From positions 1-33,243 of IMG/VR virus record IMGVR_UViG_3300034013_000129: a stretch of DNA of 33,243 bases; one strand, given 5' to 3'. The stretch comes from a virus. Shown in pieces: positions 1-6,268 of the stretch. Below the pieces are notes generated by a model. It saw only the letters and a list, made by a program, of their open reading frames with translations, was not told the DNA's origin and did no database searches. A program made the translations under genes and the position numbers. Positions within the stretch are counted from its first letter, which is position 1; the number at the start of each line of letters is the position of its first letter.

Positions 1-59
1 GTGAAGGAGTCGCGGGGGCAGAGAAAATTGCATGGCGGGGTGGGGTGGGGAGCGCCTCT

Positions 60-79
60 GAGACGCGCTGAGACGCGCT
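60..79. repeat. Perfect tandem 10-bp repeat GAGACGCGCT x2
   Basis: The unit GAGACGCGCT occurs twice back to back at 60-69 and 70-79, flanked by partial echoes (GCGCCTCT before, GAGCGCT after). Short iterated sites next to terminase genes can serve as terminase-binding sites. That role is inferred here. Confidence 0.6.
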
Positions 80-93
80 CTGCTGAGCGCTAC

Positions 94-124
94 GGGTCGG
101 GCGGGGGCATGGGGGGGCTGGGGG
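94..124 (+). other. G-quadruplex-type motif
   Basis: Five G-runs of 3 to 7 bases are separated by loops of 1-3 bases: GGG TC GGG C GGGGG CAT GGGGGGG CT GGGGG. This satisfies the standard G3+N1-7 quadruplex pattern on the plus strand. A second cluster of three G4 runs separated by single T bases lies at 37-50. All genes are transcribed from the minus strand, so the G-rich strand is the non-transcript strand and any structure would form in DNA rather than in the mRNA. Confidence 0.6.
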
Positions 125-126
125 CA

Positions 127-444
127 TCATCGGGCTTCTCCTCTCATCTGAGCGCCTCGACGGGAGTTGCATGATCGATGAGCGGGAAGCAGGGGTGATG
201 AGGGGTCACGGGGGATGAGGTGGTCGGCTGTCCACGGGTCATTGATTCTTGTTCCTTGACCACAGAGCCAGCATGTGTCGGCTGAGTCTCTGACCCGCTT
301 CGACTCCTTTCGGAATGCTGAGTCGTAATGCGGTCGTATCCGTTGACTGGTGCGTCTTGTTTCGTTCTTTGTTTGACATTGCTTGCACCGGCTGGCTGTG
401 GTGGGGGTGCCACAGTCGAGGCATGAGCGTCGAGGTTGTCTCAT
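127..444 (-). CDS. HNH endonuclease (packaging-associated type)
   Basis: A 105-residue protein with two parts. The N-terminus has a zinc-ribbon-like Cys set (C8, C11, C20, C23). The C-terminus is an HNH nuclease fold: a CxxC knuckle at C58/C61, the ADHLIP motif (D74, H75) and HRSCNSRRG (H89, N93). Small HNH proteins of this shape commonly sit beside the terminase genes of cos phages and assist end cleavage. Here it is the last gene on the left end, so it would precede the small terminase if the ends were joined. I chose the ATG at 444, two bases after the FolE stop. An in-frame ATG at 558 with an AAAGG box would add 38 residues but overlap FolE by 112 bases. The family call is firm; the packaging role is inferred. 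Confidence 0.85.
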   Translation of the reverse strand: MRQPRRSCLDCGTPTTASRCKQCQTKNETRRTSQRIRPHYDSAFRKESKRVRDSADTCWLCGQGTRINDPWTADHLIPRDPSSPLLPAHRSCNSRRGAQMRGEAR

Positions 445-446
445 GG

Positions 447-1322
447 CTACCCCAAGTGCAGGAACTCTGCTCTCGCTTCCGGTTTGGTTCGCATCACTCC
501 TCGAAGTGCTGATGTCATCATTGTTCCTGACTTTCCGACTCCGCGCAGGCTCATACATGAGTGATGACCTTTGATGATGACTCCGACTCCAATTGGGTCG
601 AGATGTTCGACCATTGCGTCAGCGATCTGATTCGTCAGTCGCTCTTGGACTTGTAGGCGCTTGGCGAATGCGTCGACGAGTCGAGGGATCTTGGAGAGAC
701 CGACTACTTGCTTGCCCGGGATGTATGCGACGGTTGCTGTGCCTGTGAATGGAAGCATGTGATGTTCGCAGAGCGAGGAGAACGGGATGTCTTTGACGAC
801 GACCATCTCGTCGCAGTCGACATCGAAGGTGACTCCAAGCAGAGCGCTGATGTCTGCTTCGTATCCAACGGTCATCTCCTTGTATGCCTTGACCACTCTG
901 CGTGGTGTCTCGATGAGACCATCCCGAGTTGGATCTTCTTTGATGAATTGAAGGATGCGAACGACTGCGTCTTCGGGATCTCCTTCATCGTGTTCCCAAG
1001 GGAACCACAGCCAGTCGTCGATGGTGCGAGCGTGGGGTGCGATCTCGATCGGTGAGTAGGGCTTCCTGAATGCAGCATCACGGATGTTTGTGTTGCCGTA
1101 TGCGCGCATCGTGCGCCCGGTGTCGATGAGGTCGTCGACAAGCAGAATCGCGGAGCCAAGGTGATAGTCGCTCGCCATCGGCAAGTTGAGTCTCGATGCG
1201 ACCATGAGCGCTAGCGGGACTCCTCCTGTTGGGATGCCATAGACAGCAGACACTTTGCCTCGCCATGTGTTAGCGATGCGCTCGGCTTCGGTGGCTAGTT
1301 CTTCCCATGTGACTCGGTGCAT
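447..1322 (-). CDS. folE: Phosphoribosyltransferase-GTP cyclohydrolase I fusion
   Basis: A 291-residue two-domain enzyme. Residues 1-115 look like a PRTase: a GIPTGG segment at 29-34, a PRPP-binding loop VDDLIDTGRT at 62-71, and the late FPWE motif at 107-110 seen in purine PRTases. Residues 116-291 are GTP cyclohydrolase I, which turns GTP into dihydroneopterin triphosphate, the first step to 7-deazaguanines. The zinc and catalytic residues are present: CEHH at 185-188 and HHSC at 253-256. The start overlaps the QueE stop as TGATG. Ordinary FolE is about 180-220 residues, so the N-terminal domain is an addition. The fusion could use guanine released by the neighbouring DpdA; this is inference. 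FolE identity is certain, the PRTase substrate is not. Confidence 0.92.
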   Translation of the reverse strand: MHRVTWEELATEAERIANTWRGKVSAVYGIPTGGVPLALMVASRLNLPMASDYHLGSAILLVDDLIDTGRTMRAYGNTNIRDAAFRKPYSPIEIAPHARTIDDWLWFPWEHDEGDPEDAVVRILQFIKEDPTRDGLIETPRRVVKAYKEMTVGYEADISALLGVTFDVDCDEMVVVKDIPFSSLCEHHMLPFTGTATVAYIPGKQVVGLSKIPRLVDAFAKRLQVQERLTNQIADAMVEHLDPIGVGVIIKGHHSCMSLRGVGKSGTMMTSALRGVMRTKPEARAEFLHLG

Positions 1323-2014
1323 CAGATTCCTCGCTTGTCGTTGAATGCCAACACATGAAGTCGTGTCGACAGATTCCAGTAGTTATCAGCACACACACTA
1401 AACCATTGCGGGAGTTCAGCGGTGATCTCATCTGCCGAGCGACCTTCCGGCATGATCCAAATGTTGGAGCCATGAATCTCGACGATGTGCTGAATGTCGC
1501 TGATGAGTTCGATGTCTTCTTCCCGGCTGACGACGAACTTGAAGTCAGCATCGAGGTCGTTGAACTCTCGAAGCACATCGATGTTGATTCCCTTGTCGAA
1601 GGAGATCCCGCTGTGGGGGAGTTTGGGAGACACATTGAAGTGAACGAATGCCGGGATGCCAGCCGGTGACAGAGTGCCATTGGTTTCGATCTCGACAGCC
1701 ATTGTGTCGGGGAGCGCCTCGATGAATGGGATGAGATGCTTCTTCTGAATCATTGGCTCACCACCTGTGATGATGAGTCGAGGACAGTCACCGGGGATGA
1801 TGTCGAGGATGTCGTCGATGGAAAGATGCAGGAGATCCTTCTTGCTGTATTTGGTTCCGTTCTTCCCTGTCCAGTCCCATGTGTAGGGAGTGTCGCACCA
1901 TGAACAGTCGAGGTTGCACATGCCGAGACGAACGAAGAATGCTGGTCGACCTTGTGATCTTCCTTCTCCTTGGAGCGTCATTCCGAACATCTCAGAGATG
2001 ATGAGTTCACTCAT
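1322..2014 (-). CDS. queE: 7-carboxy-7-deazaguanine synthase QueE
   Basis: A 230-residue radical-SAM enzyme that rearranges 6-carboxytetrahydropterin into 7-carboxy-7-deazaguanine (CDG). The iron-sulfur cluster motif is CNLDCSWC (C33, C37, C40, CX3CX2C). The SAM-binding TGGEP is at 83-87, followed by EIETNGT near 108-114 and SPK at 129-131. The substrate-entry sequence FGMTLQGEG at the N-terminus and a C-terminal LHVLAFNDKRG segment are also typical of QueE. Length matches the family. It sits between QueD (4-base ATGA overlap) and the FolE fusion, consistent with one mRNA for the pathway. Confidence 0.95.
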   Translation of the reverse strand: MSELIISEMFGMTLQGEGRSQGRPAFFVRLGMCNLDCSWCDTPYTWDWTGKNGTKYSKKDLLHLSIDDILDIIPGDCPRLIITGGEPMIQKKHLIPFIEALPDTMAVEIETNGTLSPAGIPAFVHFNVSPKLPHSGISFDKGINIDVLREFNDLDADFKFVVSREEDIELISDIQHIVEIHGSNIWIMPEGRSADEITAELPQWFSVCADNYWNLSTRLHVLAFNDKRGI

Positions 2015-2460
2015 GGGTAATACCTCGCAGCGTTGCTTCCGTGTTCTCTTACTTCGACGCAGACAAGACGAACATCATTCGCCACCGGCTGTTCGATGCG
2101 GAGCCAATTGTCGACCATGTATGCGATGAACTCTGCGAATGCTTCACAGCCGACATTCGGGATGACTTGCAAGTCGATGACGCCTGCTTCATTGAGGCGC
2201 TCGAAGTCTTTGAGGAATGGATCATCTGCTGCGACCACAGTCTTGTGATCGAAGAGTCGAGCGATGTCTTCCTTGACTCGCTTGAATGAACCGAAGTCGA
2301 TGACCCAATTCCGGGAGTCGAGCGTGGATGCCTCGAATGTCAACTCGACGCTGATGGCGTACCCATGAATGAAGCGACAATGAGACTCTGCCCGCCATTG
2401 ACGAAAGGCTGTCGACCATCCCTGTTCAGGAGTGAATGTCTTGACGACTTGATACTTCAT
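2011..2460 (-). CDS. queD: 6-carboxytetrahydropterin synthase QueD (HGY variant)
   Basis: A 149-residue member of the 6-pyruvoyl-tetrahydropterin synthase/QueD family that converts dihydroneopterin triphosphate to 6-carboxytetrahydropterin. Visible residues are H27, the catalytic-type C28, H32, the Asp-His pair D71/H72 and E139 in VREHG. The usual HGH zinc motif is HGY here (H32-G33-Y34), so one canonical zinc His is replaced by Tyr. I recall this SHCRxxHGY form from a distinct QueD-like branch, so it is probably functional. The ATG at 2460 overlaps the QueC stop by four bases (ATGA); a longer upstream extension would lie wholly inside queC and is unlikely. Confidence 0.88.
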   Translation of the reverse strand: MKYQVVKTFTPEQGWSTAFRQWRAESHCRFIHGYAISVELTFEASTLDSRNWVIDFGSFKRVKEDIARLFDHKTVVAADDPFLKDFERLNEAGVIDLQVIPNVGCEAFAEFIAYMVDNWLRIEQPVANDVRLVCVEVREHGSNAARYYP

Positions 2461-3155
2461 CGAGGATCGACATACTCCGGGAGTGCTTGATACAGAGTTG
2501 GATCGGGAACGCCAGCATCTCGCATTGCTTCTCGACGCTCGAAGCAGGTTCCGCATGAGCCGCAATGAATGTCGCCTCCCTTGTAGCACGACCATGTGTT
2601 CGAGAAGTCGACGCCGAGTCGATGACCTTCACTAGCGATGAATGTCTTGTCGGCATAGAGGAACGGAGCGATGACGCGGAAGGATGGATCGATGAATCCT
2701 TCGTTGGCGATGGTGAGCGCAAGATCAGTCGCCTTGATGAATGCTGGTCGACAGTCGGGATAGATGTAGTGATCTCCACCATGAACCGCTGTGGCAATGA
2801 ATCGCGCTCCAATAGCGACCGCGTATCCAGCAGCGATGTTCAACATGATGGCATTGCGATTCGGAACGACTGTCTGCTTCATTGTCTGTTCGGCATAGTG
2901 ACCGTCGGGGACTTCGATCTCGCTGTTGGTCAGACTTGATGAGGAGATCAAGCCGGTCAGATGCGAGAGGTCGACGATGACATGATTCGCTCCAAGATCA
3001 TTCGACGCCATCTTCGCGTATTCGAGTTCCTTCTTGTGGCGCTGCCCATAATCAAACGACATGAGCGTCAACTGGTGTCCCTCGCTTGCGAGGAGATGAG
3101 CCATCACCACCGAATCCATGCCACCGCTAACGATGGCGACTGTCTTGTTTGTCAT
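2457..3155 (-). CDS. queC: 7-cyano-7-deazaguanine (preQ0) synthase QueC
   Basis: A 232-residue PP-loop ATPase that activates CDG and adds ammonia in two steps, through the amide ADG, to give preQ0. The PP-loop SGGMDS is at 10-15 and the FDYGQRH segment at 34-40. The structural zinc site is complete: C190, C198, C201 and C204 in the stretch ending CGSCGTC. Size is normal for QueC. The start overlaps the DpdA stop by four bases, so synthesis of the base and its insertion into DNA are probably translationally coupled. No fused glutaminase is present; a separate class II amidotransferase lies at 6268-7071. Confidence 0.95.
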   Translation of the reverse strand: MTNKTVAIVSGGMDSVVMAHLLASEGHQLTLMSFDYGQRHKKELEYAKMASNDLGANHVIVDLSHLTGLISSSSLTNSEIEVPDGHYAEQTMKQTVVPNRNAIMLNIAAGYAVAIGARFIATAVHGGDHYIYPDCRPAFIKATDLALTIANEGFIDPSFRVIAPFLYADKTFIASEGHRLGVDFSNTWSCYKGGDIHCGSCGTCFERREAMRDAGVPDPTLYQALPEYVDPR

Positions 3156-4255
3156 CTCTGAGCCTTTCCGTTGTTCTCTGTGACTTCTTGATGGATCGAA
3201 TGTGACTCGGTCATAATGTCTGTTGTCGATGCTTGCGCTAGATACAGATGAAGTCCTTCTGTTCCTTGAACCATCTCTGTTGTCGACGATGTCGCCTTGT
3301 AGAGATGAGTCCCGGCTGAGCGTGAAGGATGACCACGACCGACTGACATGTCGCCAGTCAATGCTTCGACCATCTCGACTTCATTGTTGTTCGATCCATT
3401 ACCTGCTGCGAGATAGACATGTATTCCTTCGCTTTCAAGAGCGAGGTCATCAGGTCGAGTATTCGCGTGATAGAGATGCAGCCCGTCTTCACGCTCCGGG
3501 ATTCTGATGCCACCATGTCGCTGTCGAAGAAACTTCTCGAAGCGATGCCAAGTGATAGCCGCCACTTTCACCGCGTAGGAGCGGTGGTATTTGGATCTGT
3601 CAGCAAAGATGAGCGGGTCGACTCCATGATCTCGAATGAGTGGAGCCAGTTTCATTACTGACTTCCGATCTCCGACAATGCATTGCTTCCATTGGCGACC
3701 ATCCCACAAGTCGATGCGCCCATACATGAAGCCCGATGCCCATGATGACGAGTCGACTGAATACCAAGGGATCGACATGATGTTCTCCATCGATGTCTGA
3801 CCGAAGCCATGAAAGACGCTCCCGTAATCCTCTGCGCGTTTGTGACAAGTCGCTGCCCAGCGGAGCGTTGCCTTGCGTTCTGCTTTCACCATGCCACCGA
3901 GAGCGATGTATGGATAGCGCTTCATTAGCCGGTCGAGATGCTTGAAGTCTGTTCCTGTATGGAAGACAGGAATCGGTTGGAGCCCCATGCGCTCCAAGAT
4001 GGCTTGATTCTGACTTGTCGCCTTTGGATCTCTGATGACATCGAGATTCACATACACGGTGATGAGGTGTTCCCATCGTTTGATCCATGCTGCGTAATCC
4101 TTGATGTCGATCTCTGCGCCTTGCGTGAACGCTGAATAGGCTCCGCTATCAGCGAAGATCATCGGCTTGATCGGCATTCGAGCAATGAGTTTGTCGAGAT
4201 CAGTCTTCTTGAAGTAGTGATACGACAGAAGAAACTTCGGCGGCTGTTCAAGCAT
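3152..4255 (-). CDS. dpdA: DNA deazaguanine transglycosylase DpdA with a C-terminal repeat
   Basis: A 367-residue TIM-barrel enzyme of the tRNA-guanine transglycosylase superfamily, phage DpdA type, predicted to exchange guanine in DNA for a 7-deazaguanine. Residues 1-255 hold the core: FADSGAY at 34-40 with D36 in the position of a catalytic Asp, ALGG at 118-121, and VDSSSW at 167-172 with D168 as the second acidic residue. The Cys-rich zinc site of true tRNA enzymes is not seen. Residues 258-367 form an unusual tail with a 19-residue periodicity (separate entry). The gene is sandwiched between a ParB-like gene (8-base overlap) and queC (4-base overlap). Family call is strong; the identity of the final base in DNA is not determined by this gene alone. 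Confidence 0.88.
   Translation of the reverse strand: MLEQPPKFLLSYHYFKKTDLDKLIARMPIKPMIFADSGAYSAFTQGAEIDIKDYAAWIKRWEHLITVYVNLDVIRDPKATSQNQAILERMGLQPIPVFHTGTDFKHLDRLMKRYPYIALGGMVKAERKATLRWAATCHKRAEDYGSVFHGFGQTSMENIMSIPWYSVDSSSWASGFMYGRIDLWDGRQWKQCIVGDRKSVMKLAPLIRDHGVDPLIFADRSKYHRSYAVKVAAITWHRFEKFLRQRHGGIRIPEREDGLHLYHANTRPDDLALESEGIHVYLAAGNGSNNNEVEMVEALTGDMSVGRGHPSRSAGTHLYKATSSTTEMVQGTEGLHLYLAQASTTDIMTESHSIHQEVTENNGKAQR
3155..3484 (-). repeat. 19-residue (57-nt) periodic repeat at the DpdA C-terminus
   Basis: The motif G-[LIT]-H-[LV]-Y recurs at DpdA residues 258 (GLHLY), 277 (GIHVY), 315 (GTHLY) and 334 (GLHLY), with a decayed copy SIHQ at 353. The spacing is exactly 19, 38, 19 and 19 residues, so the unit at 296 is degenerate or an insertion of one period. 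Similarity is at the protein level; the DNA copies have diverged, arguing for selection on the repeat. Function is unknown; it could be a DNA- or partner-binding repeat. Confidence 0.8.
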
Positions 4256-4865
4256 GAGAGTCGTAAGCCTCTATCAGCGCTGTTGCTTTCTCATCGTCTG
4301 TCGATCCGGGAAGACGAGCCCACAATTCCTGCCATTGAGTGAACACCGACAATGCGAGTCGCATTCGCACCACGCCTGTGAAGTCGTCGTGGTCATCATC
4401 GCTGTGTTCCCCACCAAGAGATCCGATGAGGTCATCAAGATTCGGTGGTTCGAGTAATCCGACCAAGTCGTCGAGGTCAGCAGGGTCATACATAGTCCCG
4501 GCTAATTGCTCAGGCGTGGTCATCAACTCCTTCAATAGATCCACGAGGGCTGAGTCGTCATACGAGGCGAGGTCATTCGCTCGATTATCAGTCAGCAGAA
4601 TACGGAGCGCCTGTTCTTCATCACAGTCGACAAAGGTTGCTGCGATGTCTTTCCAACCAAGCGACTTCGCTGCTGCGTATGTGTGGTTGCCAGCGAGGAT
4701 GTTGCCTGTCGCTTTGTGAACGACGATCGGTCGGTATTGACCATGAGCGCTGAGACTTTGTGCAATTGCGCCGATGTCTCCTTGTCGCACATTCCTCGGA
4801 TGAGGATGAACATCCTTGATGGGTGTCCTGAGTGGTGATAGTTCTTCACGAATGTTCGAGGTCAT
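4248..4865 (-). CDS. ParB-like N-terminal nuclease-domain protein
   Basis: A 205-residue protein. Residues 10-100 match the ParB/Srx fold: GQYRPIVV at 42-49, ILAGNHTYAAAK at 56-67 and a DNRAND segment at 93-98. The C-terminal half (130-205) is acidic, with a His/Asp-rich stretch near 151-160, and shows no recognisable domain. Phages often place ParB-fold proteins next to DNA-modification enzymes; here it precedes dpdA with an 8-base overlap. It may guide or license modification, or act as a nuclease or CTPase; these are guesses. The ATG at 4865 has an AGGAG box seven bases upstream. Confidence 0.8.
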   Translation of the reverse strand: MTSNIREELSPLRTPIKDVHPHPRNVRQGDIGAIAQSLSAHGQYRPIVVHKATGNILAGNHTYAAAKSLGWKDIAATFVDCDEEQALRILLTDNRANDLASYDDSALVDLLKELMTTPEQLAGTMYDPADLDDLVGLLEPPNLDDLIGSLGGEHSDDDHDDFTGVVRMRLALSVFTQWQELWARLPGSTDDEKATALIEAYDSHA

Positions 4866-5103
4866 CTCGCATCTCCTGAGTCAGCCGGTAGTGGATCGGT
4901 GAATGGTTGTCGAAGACAAACGCTCGATGTTCTTCACTCTCGAAGACTTGAATCACATGAACGCATGGATCTCCTCCATCGTTGAACTCTGCTTCCTGTT
5001 CCTCTGTGAGACCAACACCATCGTGCGTCTCACAAAGAACCGGGGAACAGAAACCAAGCGAGACTCCTTGTCGAAGCCATTCATCAAATGTTGGTGCTGT
5101 CAT
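4846..5103 (-). CDS. Conserved small phage protein of unknown function
   Basis: An 85-residue acidic protein beginning MTAPTFDEWLRQGV. It contains GFCSPVLC and a GGDPC segment, a layout I recognise from hypothetical proteins of actinobacterial phages but with no assigned function. The three Cys residues are spread out and do not form an obvious zinc knuckle. It is the first gene after the hairpin at 5159-5184, so it probably heads the dpdA/que operon, and it overlaps the ParB-like gene by 20 bases. An in-frame GTG at 5121 could add six residues. No clear ribosome-binding site was seen at either start. Confidence 0.7.
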   Translation of the reverse strand: MTAPTFDEWLRQGVSLGFCSPVLCETHDGVGLTEEQEAEFNDGGDPCVHVIQVFESEEHRAFVFDNHSPIHYRLTQEMRDDLEHS

Positions 5104-5158
5104 CAGGATCGACACTAACACATCTGCTGGTCATCATCATTCATTCTTGAACAGCACA

Positions 5159-5184
5159 AGAGCCGCCCCTCGCGGAGCGGCTCT
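5159..5184 (-). terminator. Strong hairpin with GCGA tetraloop (likely terminator)
   Basis: Read on the minus strand, an 11-bp stem (one G-U pair) closes on the tetraloop GCGA, followed by UGUGCUGUU, which is only moderately U-rich. It lies 22 bases after the stop at 5206 and before the gene at 4846-5103, so it probably ends the amidoligase cassette transcript. It is one of the most stable hairpins I noticed in the window. Confidence 0.75.
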
Positions 5185-5205
5185 CATGTTGGGGGACTTG
5201 TGATG

Positions 5206-5526
5206 CTATCTGATTCGACAGGCGCTCATCAGCACAGCGATGCTTGCGCCGATCATCGCAGCGCTCCACCAATAGCCGGGAGTCGAGAAGTCGGAAGATG
5301 CCGACCACGCGAGACCGAAGTAGAACAGGAAGCCTGCCACCATCACCTTCACAAATGACCAGCGCTCACGATTCACAACCTTGATGTTCAAGATCCGAAC
5401 GCGGAGCGGCGCTCGATTCATCGACCAGCGACAACCATCCATGTGAAGATCACTCGCCGAATTGATTCGGCATCGATGCGTTCCAAGATCACATTCACAC
5501 CAACGGGTCAGAGTTGCGACCTTCAT
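5206..5526 (-). CDS. Small membrane protein, Cys-rich N-terminus
   Basis: A 106-residue protein that I do not recognise. The N-terminal half has Cys residues at 10, 12, 19 and 32 and many basic residues, giving a possible metal site. The C-terminal half contains two hydrophobic helices, around residues 58-76 and 84-101, joined by a short turn with WW. It is the last gene of the amidoligase cassette, starts as TGATG on the stop of the previous gene, and is followed by a strong hairpin. A membrane anchor for the cassette is one reading; nothing in the sequence proves it. Confidence 0.7.
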   Translation of the reverse strand: MKVATLTRWCECDLGTHRCRINSASDLHMDGCRWSMNRAPLRVRILNIKVVNRERWSFVKVMVAGFLFYFGLAWSASSDFSTPGYWWSAAMIGASIAVLMSACRIR

Positions 5527-5849
5527 CAGAACGGCTCCTGTTCTGTGCCATCGCCACGAGTGCGAATGTAGCGGTCGATCTCGACGAGCGCCTCAGGGAA
5601 GTCCTTGCGAATCTTCTTCATCATGCTGACTGATAGACGCAGATACGGCGAGAGAACAATTCCCGCGAATGCGTCGTTGTAAGCAGACTCATCGGTGCGC
5701 CGTTGGATCTCCTTGAAATACTTCGAGCGAGCCACTTGACGCGTTGCGAGATTCAACGCTTGCGCGATGGCATCAAATGTCATCCCGTCTCGATCTCTCA
5801 TGCTGACAATCTGCATACGCAGAGCCAACTCTTCTACTGACAAAGGCAT
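5526..5849 (-). CDS. Helix-turn-helix-like small protein
   Basis: A 107-residue protein with a probable helix-turn-helix at residues 20-50 (GMTFDAIAQALNLATRQVAR). The LATRQ motif is shared with the N-terminal region of the amidoligase at 7090-8370, suggesting related DNA- or partner-binding segments within the same cassette. The rest is helical and charged, with a Met-rich stretch. A strong AAAGGAGG box favours the second of two adjacent ATG codons (5849 over 5852). It overlaps the upstream gene by one base as TGATG. Possible roles are a cassette regulator or a terminase-small-subunit-like DNA binder; unproven. Confidence 0.7.
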   Translation of the reverse strand: MPLSVEELALRMQIVSMRDRDGMTFDAIAQALNLATRQVARSKYFKEIQRRTDESAYNDAFAGIVLSPYLRLSVSMMKKIRKDFPEALVEIDRYIRTRGDGTEQEPF

Positions 5850-6268
5850 CATGCCTCCTTTCCGCGAGGCAGAGCCCGCTTCAACTCGATGACCGGAGCC
5901 ACCTTCTTCGTAGCCGGGAGATCGGCTGCGACCTTCTTCTTCTTCTTCTGCTGCTTCTTCGACAGCGGAGCGGCATCACCGAACTCATACGAGAGGGCTT
6001 TGTCGATCTCGCGGATGATGGGCAACAAACGATTCGCAATGGATGGGAAGCCGAGATCCTTCAAGTCATCGGCAACTTCTTCGAGACCGAATGCACAGTC
6101 GGCTAATGAGCGGAGCGATGTCGACTCATCTTCCTCATCAGCGATCTCCGCAAGGGTCAACGAATCGAATGAACAGCGAGCGCACATGCCCCAAGTATCC
6201 AATGGGCGAACTGCTTCACAAGACAAGCAAGCATCCCAATTCGCGTCGAACTCATTCATGTACGACAT
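5849..6268 (-). CDS. Zinc-finger/Lys-rich protein of unknown function
   Basis: A 139-residue protein. The N-terminus carries two CxxC pairs (CLSC and CARC) 15 residues apart, a typical treble-clef or ribbon zinc site. The middle is acidic (ADEEDES), then helical. The C-terminus has a Lys run after KKQQ and an Ala/Pro/Lys tail, likely disordered and nucleic-acid- or surface-binding. The ATG at 6268 is preferred over a GTG at 6271 because GGGAGG lies seven bases upstream. It overlaps the glutamine amidotransferase stop by one base, so both are probably made together. Confidence 0.7.
   Translation of the reverse strand: MSYMNEFDANWDACLSCEAVRPLDTWGMCARCSFDSLTLAEIADEEDESTSLRSLADCAFGLEEVADDLKDLGFPSIANRLLPIIREIDKALSYEFGDAAPLSKKQQKKKKKVAADLPATKKVAPVIELKRALPRGKEA

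Larger units (their letters stand above)
1..126. other. Left terminal noncoding region, candidate packaging-end DNA
   Basis: No gene is supported here. The stretch lies after the stop of the HNH endonuclease gene. On the plus strand it is unusually rich in G-runs (14-18, 37-50, 94-124) and contains a perfect 10-bp tandem repeat (60-79). If the genome is circularised or ends in cos sites, this DNA lies between the HNH gene and the small terminase gene, where packaging sequences are expected. The functional reading is inferred from position only. Confidence 0.5.

Noticed and set aside
3152-4255. DpdA as an ordinary tRNA-guanine transglycosylase
   Set aside because: The usual Cys/His zinc site is missing, and the gene is embedded with phage QueC and a ParB-like gene, which fits the DNA-acting type.
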